Below, piece after piece: positions 52,501-61,905 of a stretch of DNA of 64,000 nucleotides. The translations under genes and the position numbers were made by a program. Positions within the stretch are counted from its first letter, which is position 1, and every line of letters begins with the position of its first letter. The notes under the pieces are model-generated. The model saw only the letters and a program-made list of their open reading frames with translations, was not told the origin of the DNA and did not search any database. Origin of the DNA: Cladobotryum mycophilum (taxonomy: Eukaryota; Ascomycota; Sordariomycetes; Hypocreales; Hypocreaceae); assembly GCA_036429605.1 (NCBI GenBank), contig JAVFKD010000004.1, positions 310,001 to 374,000 of the forward strand, in the 5' to 3' direction.

Positions 52501-54202
52501 CGAACATCCTGAAAAACTACCAGCATCAGGGAAAGCTCCTGACAGGAATGACTACGTATCTCGGTGGCTTAAAGAATTGGCCAATGGTTCCATGAACACA
52601 GAAGAATATCATTCGTTTTATAACTTTTTGCAGGAGCAAAATTTACCAACTGAAATACGAACTGATGAATTCAAGGATCAAAAGCAAGCAAAAACATCCG
52701 ACCTTGGGACATCCGACCATGAGCCACCAAGCATGATCTCGCCACACCCCATCATTGTCACAAACGCAGGTATTGAGGGTTTCTTCGACATTCAGCGGGT
52801 TGTCATCACAATGCAAAATCTGGAGGGACTTCGACAACAGGTCGAACATGTAATCAGTCCGGAGCAAAGGATCTCTGGCTGGTGTTCAATCAGCACTGGG
52901 TTCGCTCAAGTGGTGGTCCAATTCACCTGCCGGAGTGACCTCTTGAAGAAACAGCTGGAAGTGACTGATGGCATAGCTTTTAGAGTGACAAAAGAGCAGG
53001 AGAAGGGAGAGGGGAAGAAGAGGGAACAAAGGTTGAACAAAGCCATGACTGCTCTGTTTAAGTCTAAGAAGAAGGATAAGAAGCATCAAAAGGCCGATCA
53101 TACAAGTACCAAGACTAGAAAACCAGCAAGCTCTGCTGTACCAGAAACCACGGATCAAGAAACGTCTGTGGGCTCAGGGGATACCAATCAGAATAAGACA
53201 TCGACGAAGAGGAGATTGAGAGGCGATAGCGGCGTTGCAATGAACAACGATTCGGAGACAGAAAACGGCCCCGGGACAGAGCCCAATGGTGGGATAAAGT
53301 ACAACATCATGATAGATATGAAGCAGTCGGAAGAAAGCGAACAAGACAACACCGACGAAGAGAAAACAGTCGAGCGCATCATCAATTTTATTCAGGAGGA
53401 TGACTTGCGTCTCATAGCTGGCGAGTGGGTGCTTGCGCGGTGCTCCGGAGTCGCTGGCGCCAAGTGGTTCCTTTGCCTTCTCGAGCTGGGATCAACGCAT
53501 CCATTCTACGGTCATCGAATTGCATCGAGCGAGATTGACTTTGCAAACTGTACACCTGAGCCCGGGCTCGTTAAGGCGTGGGAGACATACATGACCAGGA
53601 AGAATCAGCAAATGTGCAACATCTTGTGGTGGTACTGCAAGGCTATGAAGACCAAGCTAAAGATGGCCGAGAATAGGCAGAAAGAGTTGGATATCTCCCC
53701 CGCTTCGAACTCAACTACACCCGAAATGACAGAAAACCGTACTATGAAGAATGTTAGCACTGAACAGGTACGGCATGCGGAAGCGCCAGACTCGTATGGA
53801 AACGGTCTGCTAAAGGAGGAGGGGGAAGAAATGAAGGGAAACGGCTTGCTGAAGGAGGAAGGGGAGGAAACGAATGACGAGCCAAAGCCACCCAACGACG
53901 ATGACGAGGGTGACAACAGCGACCGGGAAGACAAAGGCGAGTCAGATGAGCTCAATTTGGATTTGCCAGGTCAAGACCCTATGCTGGATACAGAGGCGAC
54001 TGGTGATTGGACCAGCTTCCTGGCAAAGCTACGCATAGTAGACAAGCTCCTCGAGATGTGGGGAGATCATCTTGACAGACACCTCGACGCCACGGCTCTG
54101 AAGGGCACACCACGAAATCTCCGGGCCGCCATCGAGAACCTGAATGATGATAAAGACTTTTTGCCATCAATGTTTCAGTCGACGAATATTCATATGTTCT
54201 AG
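49562..54202 (+). CDS. Giant HET-like protein with coiled-coil insertion
   Basis: A single exon of 1,546 aa. HET-type blocks are present but far apart: APYCMLSHRWKD near residue 98, RYVWLDTCCINK at 323, MGDWYAQSTFTLVHL, and TRGWTLQELVMS near 412. About 200 residues separate the first two blocks, where ordinary HET domains have some 50-80. The insert (about 120-310) has Cys clusters (NTCANKLSGCAGLSKGGCYVH) and a heptad-rich helix (NESLKEAQEDLNNAENEVFDAE). Later come Gln/Asn/Pro-rich low complexity (575-620) and ALSCSRAITKSVDRAYSLMGIL. A middle region has Lys-rich stretches (FKSKKKDKKHQK), and an acidic tail follows (DDDEGDNSDREDKGESDE). A cell-death/non-self role is inferred from the HET blocks only. 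Confidence 0.8.
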   Translation: MAEASEKQEEDSSLVVKAISATFNAIGVGQEKLRATITSKLVPEYKPSFYEKRNDGNVAEIQDIELLGLSELPKGQSLFRMIDIDTLNLVDYPDSSAPYCMLSHRWKDPEILLGHLHDAKKIYPDLTHVEAVMEWCKKNVRDKSKEINTCANKLSGCAGLSKGGCYVHALLQKHFIGKNILKSLGKTNAKREEATINFQFAQMESKIFGGLISKMTDDIGGNAGQTLSNDQSEGHTMINESLKEAQEDLNNAENEVFDAELEKEEALSDVQFFDEHKELRDKVDGLVSCLRLWRSAVKIEKSILKAKEIFDRDQELSRKNQKRYVWLDTCCINKLNHGELSESLSLMGDWYAQSTFTLVHLDNPENEGDIVDHWIEFLPPDERLEKIGDTSYKTRSPIKSYDTILENEIEWSTRGWTLQELVMSKMTYYVNSDWESLTRPVERLGRVYHLIPYIDIYIRPFDLHPPADNSELQSLNALLLKPGTIPWSQAMAMQFPPINQGPPSEQVANALRLIKALESIGFQFPNDMALETAKFEMARAVFFATKGIFDSFEKTQNSTKGQNSQENGNNRLFGVTGAQPHAGDNQAPPETGKQQHPANKSQQSQGSKSQKEPESEDNKRAVFWKKRELERAIERAKKNSFFLELHDCFPKLQDLYPINTDQTPEEKTKAISKTFQYMLSLLVREAKTPVEADREYIAKFGKVELLGSWIKGTQRHGFTAQEVMALSCSRAITKSVDRAYSLMGILGVRFETFNAEGSVKALCRLLDQVVITHNDVSVFNWTGCDKGCMIRGRSMYPSSHEAYTNEEDRSRRNNLVLSAKVRDEVKAITDSYFNIMSLLRQAIKLIKTRRAQREQLEWIEYIATIAGQLSLKQIRSCVTIERVDSSETVEENLLDYQIRMIQTMIQYAMAYGKKTSKLDTMPSYDENKRAINNTNSTSNPSLANTNPSPVSYDDAGFTSDSDVRTVEPASPSLSTAPTLVEHPEKLPASGKAPDRNDYVSRWLKELANGSMNTEEYHSFYNFLQEQNLPTEIRTDEFKDQKQAKTSDLGTSDHEPPSMISPHPIIVTNAGIEGFFDIQRVVITMQNLEGLRQQVEHVISPEQRISGWCSISTGFAQVVVQFTCRSDLLKKQLEVTDGIAFRVTKEQEKGEGKKREQRLNKAMTALFKSKKKDKKHQKADHTSTKTRKPASSAVPETTDQETSVGSGDTNQNKTSTKRRLRGDSGVAMNNDSETENGPGTEPNGGIKYNIMIDMKQSEESEQDNTDEEKTVERIINFIQEDDLRLIAGEWVLARCSGVAGAKWFLCLLELGSTHPFYGHRIASSEIDFANCTPEPGLVKAWETYMTRKNQQMCNILWWYCKAMKTKLKMAENRQKELDISPASNSTTPEMTENRTMKNVSTEQVRHAEAPDSYGNGLLKEEGEEMKGNGLLKEEGEETNDEPKPPNDDDEGDNSDREDKGESDELNLDLPGQDPMLDTEATGDWTSFLAKLRIVDKLLEMWGDHLDRHLDATALKGTPRNLRAAIENLNDDKDFLPSMFQSTNIHMF

Positions 54203-54263
54203 GATACGGAATAGTCAAATAGAAGAGACAGCGATACGCCTTGGACAGTTTCCGAGAGTTTTT

Positions 54264-54475
54264 CTACCCGGGTGGTGCTTCAGACACTGGGATCCCCTTG
54301 TCGTATAGCAACTTTATCACGTCTTCATACCTGTTTTGGGTAGCACACGAGAGCGTTGTAGCAGCCGCATAAGTCAATCTCGACACCGTACTCGAGCAGA
54401 TTCCCGATGATGGCCGTGTGTCCGGTTTTGGCCGCTAGAAATAACAGTTTCAATTTGCTATCCGAATCCCAACAT
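54264..54475 (-). pseudogene. Ankyrin-repeat gene fragment
   Basis: The minus-strand frame from about 54475 reads DSKLKLLFLAAKTGHTAIIG and NLLEYGVEID, typical ankyrin text. The next repeat (LSCATQNRYEDVIKLLYDKG) continues one base out of frame, followed by a stop at 54264. No start or upstream domain remains, so it is a remnant, perhaps of an NLR-type gene. Confidence 0.6.
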
Positions 54476-54490
54476 CAAGAATTTCCTTCC

Positions 54491-55653
54491 TCACATTTCG
54501 GAGGGCCTCGTGGGCAGGGAGTGGCCTTGATACCCAGGCGCGCCGAGGCTAGAATGTGAGGATAAAACGACGGTACGCGGAGAGTGTATGGCATTCTCTG
54601 ACAGCGTGGGAGGGCAACTGTGGGGGTCACTAGTAAGAGAAGAATGCTGTCCATCAGCAGTTCTTGTGATAGAAACGACGCCGAGGACCTCGAACACGCG
54701 CTTGAAGTTGTCAAGGAAGATGGTATCTGACGCACATTTAAAGATCAAAGCAAGCTATTTCACACGTTATCAAGGAATCACTACATTTGGGTCTACAATA
54801 CGTACCCGCCAGAAAGGATTCCCTCCATTGAAATGATTCAAATTAACGAACACCGCAACAACATCTGTAAGTAAGAGCGCGATTGATAATAGCATGCAGC
54901 CTAGCATAACGGCGAACCGTGGGCTTGAGTGGATCAACTCAAATACTCCCTTGTCGAATCGCGTTTTGAGGACCCACATCAGATAGCAGGTTGTGAAGAT
55001 CCACCATGGATCTCTGGAAGTTGGGACTCAGTTGTGTTCTTTCAATTGATAAAGCTTGTACGTACCTTGCAAATGTCTCCAGTGGACGAAGTTGCCTGTA
55101 GTGATTATCCCCCAATCCGTTGAAGAGTACGAAATTGCTCCAGAGAGCGACAGCCCAGTAAGGCTGGACGAGAAAAAGGGAGCCAAGATAGATGACACTG
55201 CCTCTTCCTTGGAAAAAGGGTCGGATCTTCATCCACGAGATAAGGTTGTGTAAGAAATATGAGATATAGAGAAGGAAGACGGAAGTGCTGCAATACCTGT
55301 GGTCCCCATAAGTATATTTGAACTTTTCACGACTTCAGTAGGATGAGACCTGCCAGCCAAAGATGGGATCTGGGCAAAACATTACTACCCCCTGAAATGT
55401 GGCCAGAAATTGCTATGATAGTGTTAGCGCTGTTATTGATATATTTCATAACTCCAGCTTCTGTTACCTCCAAGAAGATTAATTTGTGAAGGATCACGTG
55501 GCGTCTCATGTTGGCAATAACGACCAACATAAGAATGACCAGTGCTCCGAGTTGAAACCCTTCAATCCATGCTTCAATTATTACTGCATCTAATGACATA
55601 GAAGTCCTGGTGGGTGTGCCGAGAGGCAACACACGACGCCTGGTTAAGACCAT
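54491..55653 (-). CDS. Fungal multi-pass integral membrane protein
   Basis: Five exons on the minus strand: 55653-55468, 55391-55354, 55296-55066, 55013-54806 and 54754-54491, 308 aa. The intron after exon 2 begins GC (TTTGGCTG|GCAGGT) and is the only one that yields the expected GWYCSTSVFLLYISYF; the others are GT-AG. Transmembrane segments include EGFQLGALVILMLVVIA, SVIYLGSLFLVQPYWAVALW and PRFAVMLGCMLLSIALLLTDV. Conserved family words are IEAWIEGFQLG, ARDPWWIFTT, NPFWR and LIFKCASDTIFLDNFK. This is a common, uncharacterised ascomycete membrane family with seven predicted helices; I know of no function. The tail after residue 240 is Ser-rich. Confidence 0.8.
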
Positions 55654-56691
55654 GGTCGATAAAATAACTTGATAGCTTTATCTAGAATATGAATATCGCT
55701 ACCCCTAGTTTTCGTGGATGGGCGAAGACGAACAAAAGGTAGTGGCTTATATATGCGTATCTCTTAATGCGACACTTCCCATCGACCTATCTGGCGCCCT
55801 TAGACGGTGGGAGATAGTATGCAATTCTAGAGAGTTGAGAGAGTAGTCTGCGATTAAGTAGACATCCTTTGCTCGTGCAAGCCTTCCATATCATCACTTA
55901 CTGTCACGATGTGGTGTAGCAGCCTGTAGAAGCTCGACCATGTCCGATCGCTGGGGCATGCCCTGTAACAGTGGTCTAGACGCCGTTACAGCCCTACCTA
56001 CACCATGCGTCTAAGTTCAGGACAATTGATGGGCACTCAATTTGATAAGGAATGTCTACGGAGTAATCCGTAATTAATCCCACTGGCCTGATTGGATGAT
56101 ATCCAACAGTGGTGCGGGGTATAAAGACCTAGCGGAGCTACACTATTGGAGTTCTGATGATACCCTGACGTGTCCTCGATATTGAGTGGCGCTTCGTGGT
56201 CGGTGGCATGTTTCAGGAGATCCAAAAGCATTTTCACCTTCCGCCAGAAAAAGAAAAAGCTATATTATCTACCTATATATCAACATGCGACGGACCGTCA
56301 CACCATAACGCCACAAAAGATTAGGGCTAACAATTGCATTGGCAGCAACTGTTATAACACTCTTTGCTCATTGTGGCATTCGCAGAAAGATCTTTAGTTG
56401 GCAATGTTTTGGGATACGATTTGGAGTCTCAACCACGTTCACGTTGAGCATTGACTATAGATCAAACCCTCGTGACAAGTATCTTGTACGGTAACCCTTG
56501 GAACTCCGGCATTCATCAAAAGTTACAGTATATAAGTGATACCAACTGCTTGATTGCCATAGCATCATCGAATGATGTACTCAAGTGCAATGAAGCCCAA
56601 AACCTTCTTTGCTGCTCCTAGGATGCCAGAGCAAAACAGTAACCTTTTTGATCTCTACCCACCCCCGAAAATCCCTAGATTCCAGGAGGCA
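55654..56691. other. Intergenic
   Basis: No supported gene. Holds the membrane-protein promoter; short frames at 56037-56397 are on opposite strands and unconvincing. Confidence 0.45.
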
Positions 56692-57928
56692 TTAACCAGT
56701 CCCAGGCTGTGATCTTCTACTGTAGTCACTTTGATGAAGTGCATGATGAGCTCGTGCAGCCCAAATCATTCTTCTGCCGTGATCAAAATGGACGATCCGG
56801 TCAACCTTTCCAGACGCAGCAGAGACTTGGTCTTGGATATCTGTGGCCACTTGAAGTAGGTGGTCATTAAAACGGAAACAAAGAACCCATACAGCAATCA
56901 AGAAATGAAAGCGAGCAAAGGCAAGGCAGGGTTTACTCACTTATTAACTTATTCTCCTGTACTAATGGTCTCGTGATTTTTTGAGGTTTTAGGACAAGGA
57001 GAAGTTCCCTTGCATATGCCGCAGCTGTAAGAGCCGCATAATTGTGCCATTCCCCATTCCTGTGGGAGTCTGAATAAGAGCAGATGCCTCGAATGACCAG
57101 ACAGGGGAAGTTATTCATTAGGCCACCGGCTTCCGTCTCAAAGCAGAGAACATTCATTTCCGGGTCGTGCGCATACCGGTCTCTTTCTTTGACATCTCCC
57201 ATGACTGAGTTTGCAGATGCGATAATGCCGTAGTGGATCATAAACGCCCTCCTACTCTTGCGCGGTGGGCGCTCGATCAACTCATCGACATCGCAATCTA
57301 TGCAGCTCTTCCCACCCTTGTGCTCATAGTCAGCATTATATAACCGATCTTCTGACGGGCGTCGGTACTCGAGTATGTCATCCATTAGCCTCAGGTGTTC
57401 TGGGAATCTGTCTGGCGTCCTGGGATCGTTATGGCGTCTTCGCATCTCCGGAATAACCCCCAGCAACGCCTCTGGGGGAGCATTTATCTGACCACTTTGT
57501 TGGAATCGACCGTTCGATAGTCTCTTTCCGAAATCGTATTGTACTACTCCCCCAGTCTACCCTGCGGTGTGCTGACCACCACATCACCGAGGCGAATGTC
57601 TCTCTCTGGTGTTGGGGCACCCCCACCAATCCCCACCATCAAGGCGAACTTCAAACCAGGAAACGATCGAACCATGTCTCGAGCGACGCTCGCAGCAGAG
57701 TTCGTCCCATATCGACCGTCTGGGAGGCATCCGATAACCACATTGTGTTTACTAATGCGACCGAACACATAAGTATTGATATATATATATATATATATAT
57801 TTGTCGTTTACGTCGCTCGTCTCTGGACCGTCAAACTCGAGGTCGAGCATGCGACACGCAGCCTCATACTCTTCTTGGAGGGCACATATCCAGCCGACCG
57901 TGTAGTCATCTGTGCTCGGCTCTGACAT
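56692..57928 (-). pseudogene. Nucleoside phosphorylase-domain (PNP_UDP) gene with frame breaks
   Basis: Starts at 57928 (MSEPSTDDYTVGWICALQEE), the standard N-terminus of fungal PNP_UDP NLR-like proteins. A TA repeat at 57779-57800 then puts the downstream VFGRISKHNVVIGCLPDGRYG out of frame. The domain continues with FALMVGIGGGAP and LGDVVVS. A second break at a C5 run (57549-57553; G5 on the coding strand) separates TPQGRLG from GVVQYDFGK. After that the frame is open through LCFETEAGGLMNNFPCLVIRG and SYSDSHRN, and across an intron (56940-56850) to a short tail ending at 56692. The usual following NACHT/ANK/TPR part is absent. In fungi PNP_UDP replaces other effector domains of NLRs. Present coding capacity is broken unless the two indels are sequencing errors. 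Confidence 0.75.
57779..57800. repeat. (TA)11 dinucleotide microsatellite within coding sequence
   Basis: An uninterrupted AT/TA run of about 22 bp lying inside the PNP_UDP domain sequence, after the codons for DVND. Its present length does not preserve the reading frame. Confidence 0.9.
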
Positions 57929-58481
57929 TGGAGACTACTGAGTAGCTTCAAGACTTCCTAAAGGGCTTTTGCAAGACCACTGCTATGTGGGAGCAGAAGC
58001 AGGGCCTATGAAGCGATCATCTACCTAAGAGTGGGAATACATTGACATGGAGGGGCTGCCTGCAGCTGAGCCCCTCATATGGCTGGGGCCAATGTTGATA
58101 GTTACAATGTCTCAACCCGGCCCCACGCCGTGCCGCCTCAATTATCAATTCTATCTATAAAAATGTCAAGACGCCTAGCACGACGTCTAATAGATCGTAC
58201 TTAACTAGGTAGGTATCTATGCCTTAATATTATTATTATCACGTGTTTGTATGTCAAGCATTCTGCTTATGTCACGAAGGGCGTAGGGGGGTCAGCTCCT
58301 TCGGGTCAGCTCCCCGCCTTCGGGGTGGTCAGCTGTCAAGGGTTCTGGCTTAAACTCAGAATCCAGTTTCCTCAATTACCCGTTCATGTTGTTTAGCCAA
58401 ACCGTGATCCTCTTCACATCAACGTGATACGTCTTAGACTACTGTGATATAAAAGCTTCCCGATTAATCGCGAAATGCACA
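57929..58481. other. Divergent spacer, PNP_UDP gene / bZIP gene
   Basis: No gene. At 58289-58333 the unit GGTCAGCTCC occurs twice and a third GGTCAGCTG follows, interleaved with GCCTTCGGGG. TATAAAA at 58448-58454 is close to the bZIP start codon. A short ATT run lies at 58226-58240. Confidence 0.45.
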
Positions 58482-60119
58482 ATGAGTTCGGTTCAGACCA
58501 GTGATGAGAAAGAAAACAGGTACGAGTTCACGAACAGTGCTACTTGAACCCCAATGTCAGCTAATCTGAACAATCTTTGTGAGTGCAGGAGACTCCGGAA
58601 TCGGCTATCACAACAAGCCTTCCGCCGTAGACAAGCACAGTATATAAGGCAATTGCAGACGCAAGTCAATTCAGCAAGTGGACAGGAGAGCGACATAATT
58701 CGTGATCTGCAGAATGAGAATACAAATCTTCGGAACCAGCTTGTTGAGGTGCAATCAAAGCTCTCTAGAATCATCGTGACGATGCAAGGTTTATCGGGTT
58801 CCATAACGACAGTTCTCGATGGTTGCGTTGAGGGCAACCCTGATGGTAATGAAGTGGAGTCTGGCGAAACCGAATTCTCGCTCTTCACAGAGGACCATCC
58901 TGTAGCCTCCGTTAACGGTGTCCCTAGAGCCGTGTTACCGGCATTAGATACCATCCAGACCAGCATCATACTGGACTCCTCTCCAGGTGTGTAGATTTCC
59001 GTCATGTTAGTGAACTGCTCAAAGGTGAATACATACGGAAGATACTGACATCAAGTCAGCCCAGCTAATTACAAGTACTTCTACCTTGGAGACCGGTTTT
59101 CCAGATGGAGCTAGTTTTCCCCAACAGATTCCCAATATCTGGACTTTTGAGTATCAGATGGGTACGGAGCCGTACAACGATGCCTTATTAAGAAGTCAGC
59201 TTCATAGCCTCATGCTAGGGAAGCAATGGACAGCGACAAACTCTCCATTCTCTGACCATATCCAGGTTCTGCGGAGCCTTTTACAGAGTAAGCTAAAACG
59301 GCTTCCGCAGGCGGCGACATCTTGGAACAGGTAATGTGCCCCCATCCGTTGACTCTTATAGAGGCGGTTATCTAACTTTTTAATAGTACCCACCAACAAG
59401 TCTTAATGGTGCTATCATTATTTAACAGCATTACACGACCCGACGCCATGGCATGGTATGCAAAGACCAAGTTTTATCACGTCGCTGATCTGACAACCTG
59501 GCAAATTTGCCCTTGTCCACAAACGTTCGATAGAGTTCATCCGCACTATCGACCAACGAACATGCAGAAACAACTTCCATACCCTGCTGTCATCGATTGG
59601 ATACCATTTCAAACTATCCGAGACCGACTTATCCAGAACCACGCAGCAAACCCGCATATTGACCAGATTTTCTGTGACGCAGTGAGCTCGTATGCCGTCG
59701 AAAGTTGCATGTCGGACATCATCGCTGGCGCGCCTGCTGTCAAGGCATACTTGAGAGTGAGAGATCTTCTCCAGCTTGAATTCTCGGCGACTGCGGAAAG
59801 CGAGACGAGCGAAACAGATATGCTTCCAGCACCTAATGTGGAAGCTCTGTTCTCATCGCCGACGTTCTCGAGGGCTGTGTTTAAGCATCTCAACATGGAC
59901 AGGGGAGCCTCTTATTACAAGATTGATCCAGCCTTCTTTGGCAAGTACCCAGAACTATATGATCCAAACGCTGATATTATGGCGCAAGGGGTGCCATTAA
60001 AGCCGGAGGTGCAGCTTACCTTGACATATCCGCCTCCTGTTGATGATCCGACATTCCAAATCTACTACAGCTTCATTGAGTTTACTATCAATGCACAGTT
60101 TAACGCTGAATATATCTAA
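58482..60119 (+). CDS. bZIP transcription factor with DUF3425
   Basis: Exons 58482-58519, 58589-58986, 59060-59330 and 59387-60119 give 479 aa. The first splice joins ENR to RLRNRLSQQAFRRRQAQYIRQ, completing the bZIP basic region (N-x7-R pattern), which is followed by a leucine zipper (LQNENTNLRNQLVEVQSKL). The C-terminal half is the DUF3425 domain typical of this fungal class: MVLSLFNSITRPDAMAWYAKT, YRPTNMQKQLPYPAVIDWIPF and IRDRLIQN. Such nuclear regulators often lie beside the metabolic genes they control. Here it precedes RidA, FAH and aminotransferase genes, so a pathway-specific role is likely but inferred. A splice-retaining reading would stop soon after each exon. Confidence 0.9.
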
Positions 60120-60396
60120 TAACAGGTAACAGTGAAGCTGATATGTGAGTGTTCATTTACGAGTTCATAGTTGCTAATATATTCTCTAGCATTGAGACGA
60201 AGACGTATGCGGTATAGTTGGGCAACGCTGTCGCGCAGGCTGTCACTTCACCTGGGAATCAACATGTTGTTCTTTGACAATGACACGCATCAAGAATTTA
60301 TATGTTCGTTAATCCTATTTTATGTTCTTCCACCTCCCTGAATGACAATGAAGCATCATACCCATGAGGTTCGAGCAATGATATATGTACCCGATA

Positions 60397-60975
60397 CTAG
60401 TTGAGATAGGCGCTACACTCAATCTCAACATCTGTGCCAAGGGGCAACTCAAACACGGCCACGCAGCATCTTGCCTGCTTGAGTGTAAGTTTCCATTTTG
60501 TTCGTATATGGAGATTTATGGAGACTCGTTTGGAATGCAAACTTCAGGTTAGACTCACAGGCTTCCTCTCCCAAGTGAAAAACTCGTCGTATGCCTCATT
60601 TACAAGAGCAAAGTTCTCCATCGTAGTTATATAAATCGTAATCTTAAACACATTCTCAAGTTGGCTTCCTGCAGCCTCGAGGACTGTAGACAGATTCTGA
60701 AGTGCTTGTCTCTATTGTCCAGCGTTTTGTAGTTAGAATATCTGCCGATGCGGATGTTAAAGCAACAAAAGTATCGAGTCTGAAACTTTCTAGTGTAGCG
60801 CAAGAGAATGACTTACAGCTCTATCCTTTGTTGATCCCTTGGCTATCTCCCATTCAGTGCCGGGAACTGCACCAATGTCGCCAGAACAGTACACAACGCC
60901 ATTGTATTTCACGGCCTGTGAGTATTGAGGCAGACCGCAGGTAGTGGCTCGGACAACTTCAAAGTTTTTAGACAT
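60397..60975 (-). CDS. RidA/YjgF-YER057c-UK114 family protein
   Basis: Exons 60975-60817, 60711-60559 and 60474-60397 give 129 aa, the normal family length. Motifs: YSQAVKYNGVVYCSGDIG at the N-terminus, RQALQNLSTVLEAAGSQLENV in the middle, and the C-terminal KPARCCVAVFELPLGTDVEIE with the Arg that contacts the substrate carboxylate in RidA. These trimeric proteins hydrolyse reactive enamine/imine intermediates; one branch comprises 2-aminomuconate deaminases. Its place next to an FAH-type hydrolase and a PLP aminotransferase suggests a pathway role rather than housekeeping, but the branch cannot be set from sequence alone. Confidence 0.9.
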
Positions 60976-61905
60976 GGTTCTGGTAGGATTTCAATTCTAT
61001 TTGTGAAGAAGATGGAATAATGTGCCTAGTCGAAAAAATGCATCACTCAGAAATCTTTTGGATTAAATACTCCACGACCACAACTGGCAGACAGAGTAGG
61101 AGTTGAGGTGAACTCCAGTGGTGGGCCTGACACAATGCCGTAACAAGTGGATCAAGATTTATGTAAGTTGCACGTTACTAACCCTGCCTTGCTAGTGTGT
61201 GCACGAAGGCGACCAAGATGCAGCCTCAAAACCAGGATGGAGTATGATTTGACCAAGTGATGCGTTACTAAACTTGTATGATGTAGTCAGCGTGTTACTA
61301 ACCTGTGTGTTACTAACCTTGCCTAGCGCAAGCATACAGCAAGGGCATGTCATATAACTTACTCAATGCGGAGAAGAACGTAGAGATATCACGGGTTGTG
61401 AAAACAGGAATACCTTTAATTACATTCAGTATGAAACTGTCAGATGAGCAATTCTTACATTTACGGATGTAACATCGAAGGTATTTTTCGAGGATATTCC
61501 ACCATGTCCAACTGTGACGATAATATTAGGTTAGAGCCCGTCTACCGAAGAATGATGACCCTTGTCCAATGACAGTCTACAGACTTTGCTGGCTGCTCTC
61601 GTCACTATCTCCGAGTTCTCTCAATAGCCAAGTCCTGAGTTGGCATATCACACCCGGCTAATAGTATCATATATCAGCTGGAAAAAGTATAAGTAATGGC
61701 CTCTGTCGAGTGTTTAGGCAGCAAATTCACAGTCAACAGTCAGTAGGCCCTGAACAAGCAAAAAGAGACTTGCTTTCATCTTTGATCCTCTTTGTTTCTC
61801 GGCTTATGATACATGACATCTTTTTCGTCCTTGACTACACGATCCAGAACACACGCTTGGTCTGCCTAACATTTGCATTACCAATTCCCACGACAATCCT
61901 GAACC
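60976..61905. promoter_or_regulatory. Divergent promoter of the RidA and FAH genes
   Basis: 930 bp between divergent start codons with no supported gene; the 61710-61905 frame merely runs into the FAH gene. Contains a cluster of TTACTAA sites (see separate entry). Pyrimidine-rich leader at 61780-61900. Confidence 0.55.
61175..61316 (+). promoter_or_regulatory. Four TTACTAA motifs, candidate bZIP (Yap-type) sites
   Basis: TTACTAA at 61175-61181, 61265-61271, 61295-61301 and 61310-61316, all on the + strand and three of them as GTTACTAAC. TTACTAA is the recognition element known for fungal Yap/AP-1 bZIP factors, and a bZIP gene lies 1 kb away. The same string contains the splice branch consensus TACTAAC, but no intron fits here. 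Confidence 0.5.

Noticed and set aside
54588..54836. Plus-strand frame over the 3' end of the membrane protein gene
   Set aside because: Antisense to well-supported exons with family motifs; no independent support.
61170..61316. TACTAAC strings as intron branch points
   Set aside because: Four in a row without matching donor/acceptor pairs or coding text around them; a promoter motif fits better.
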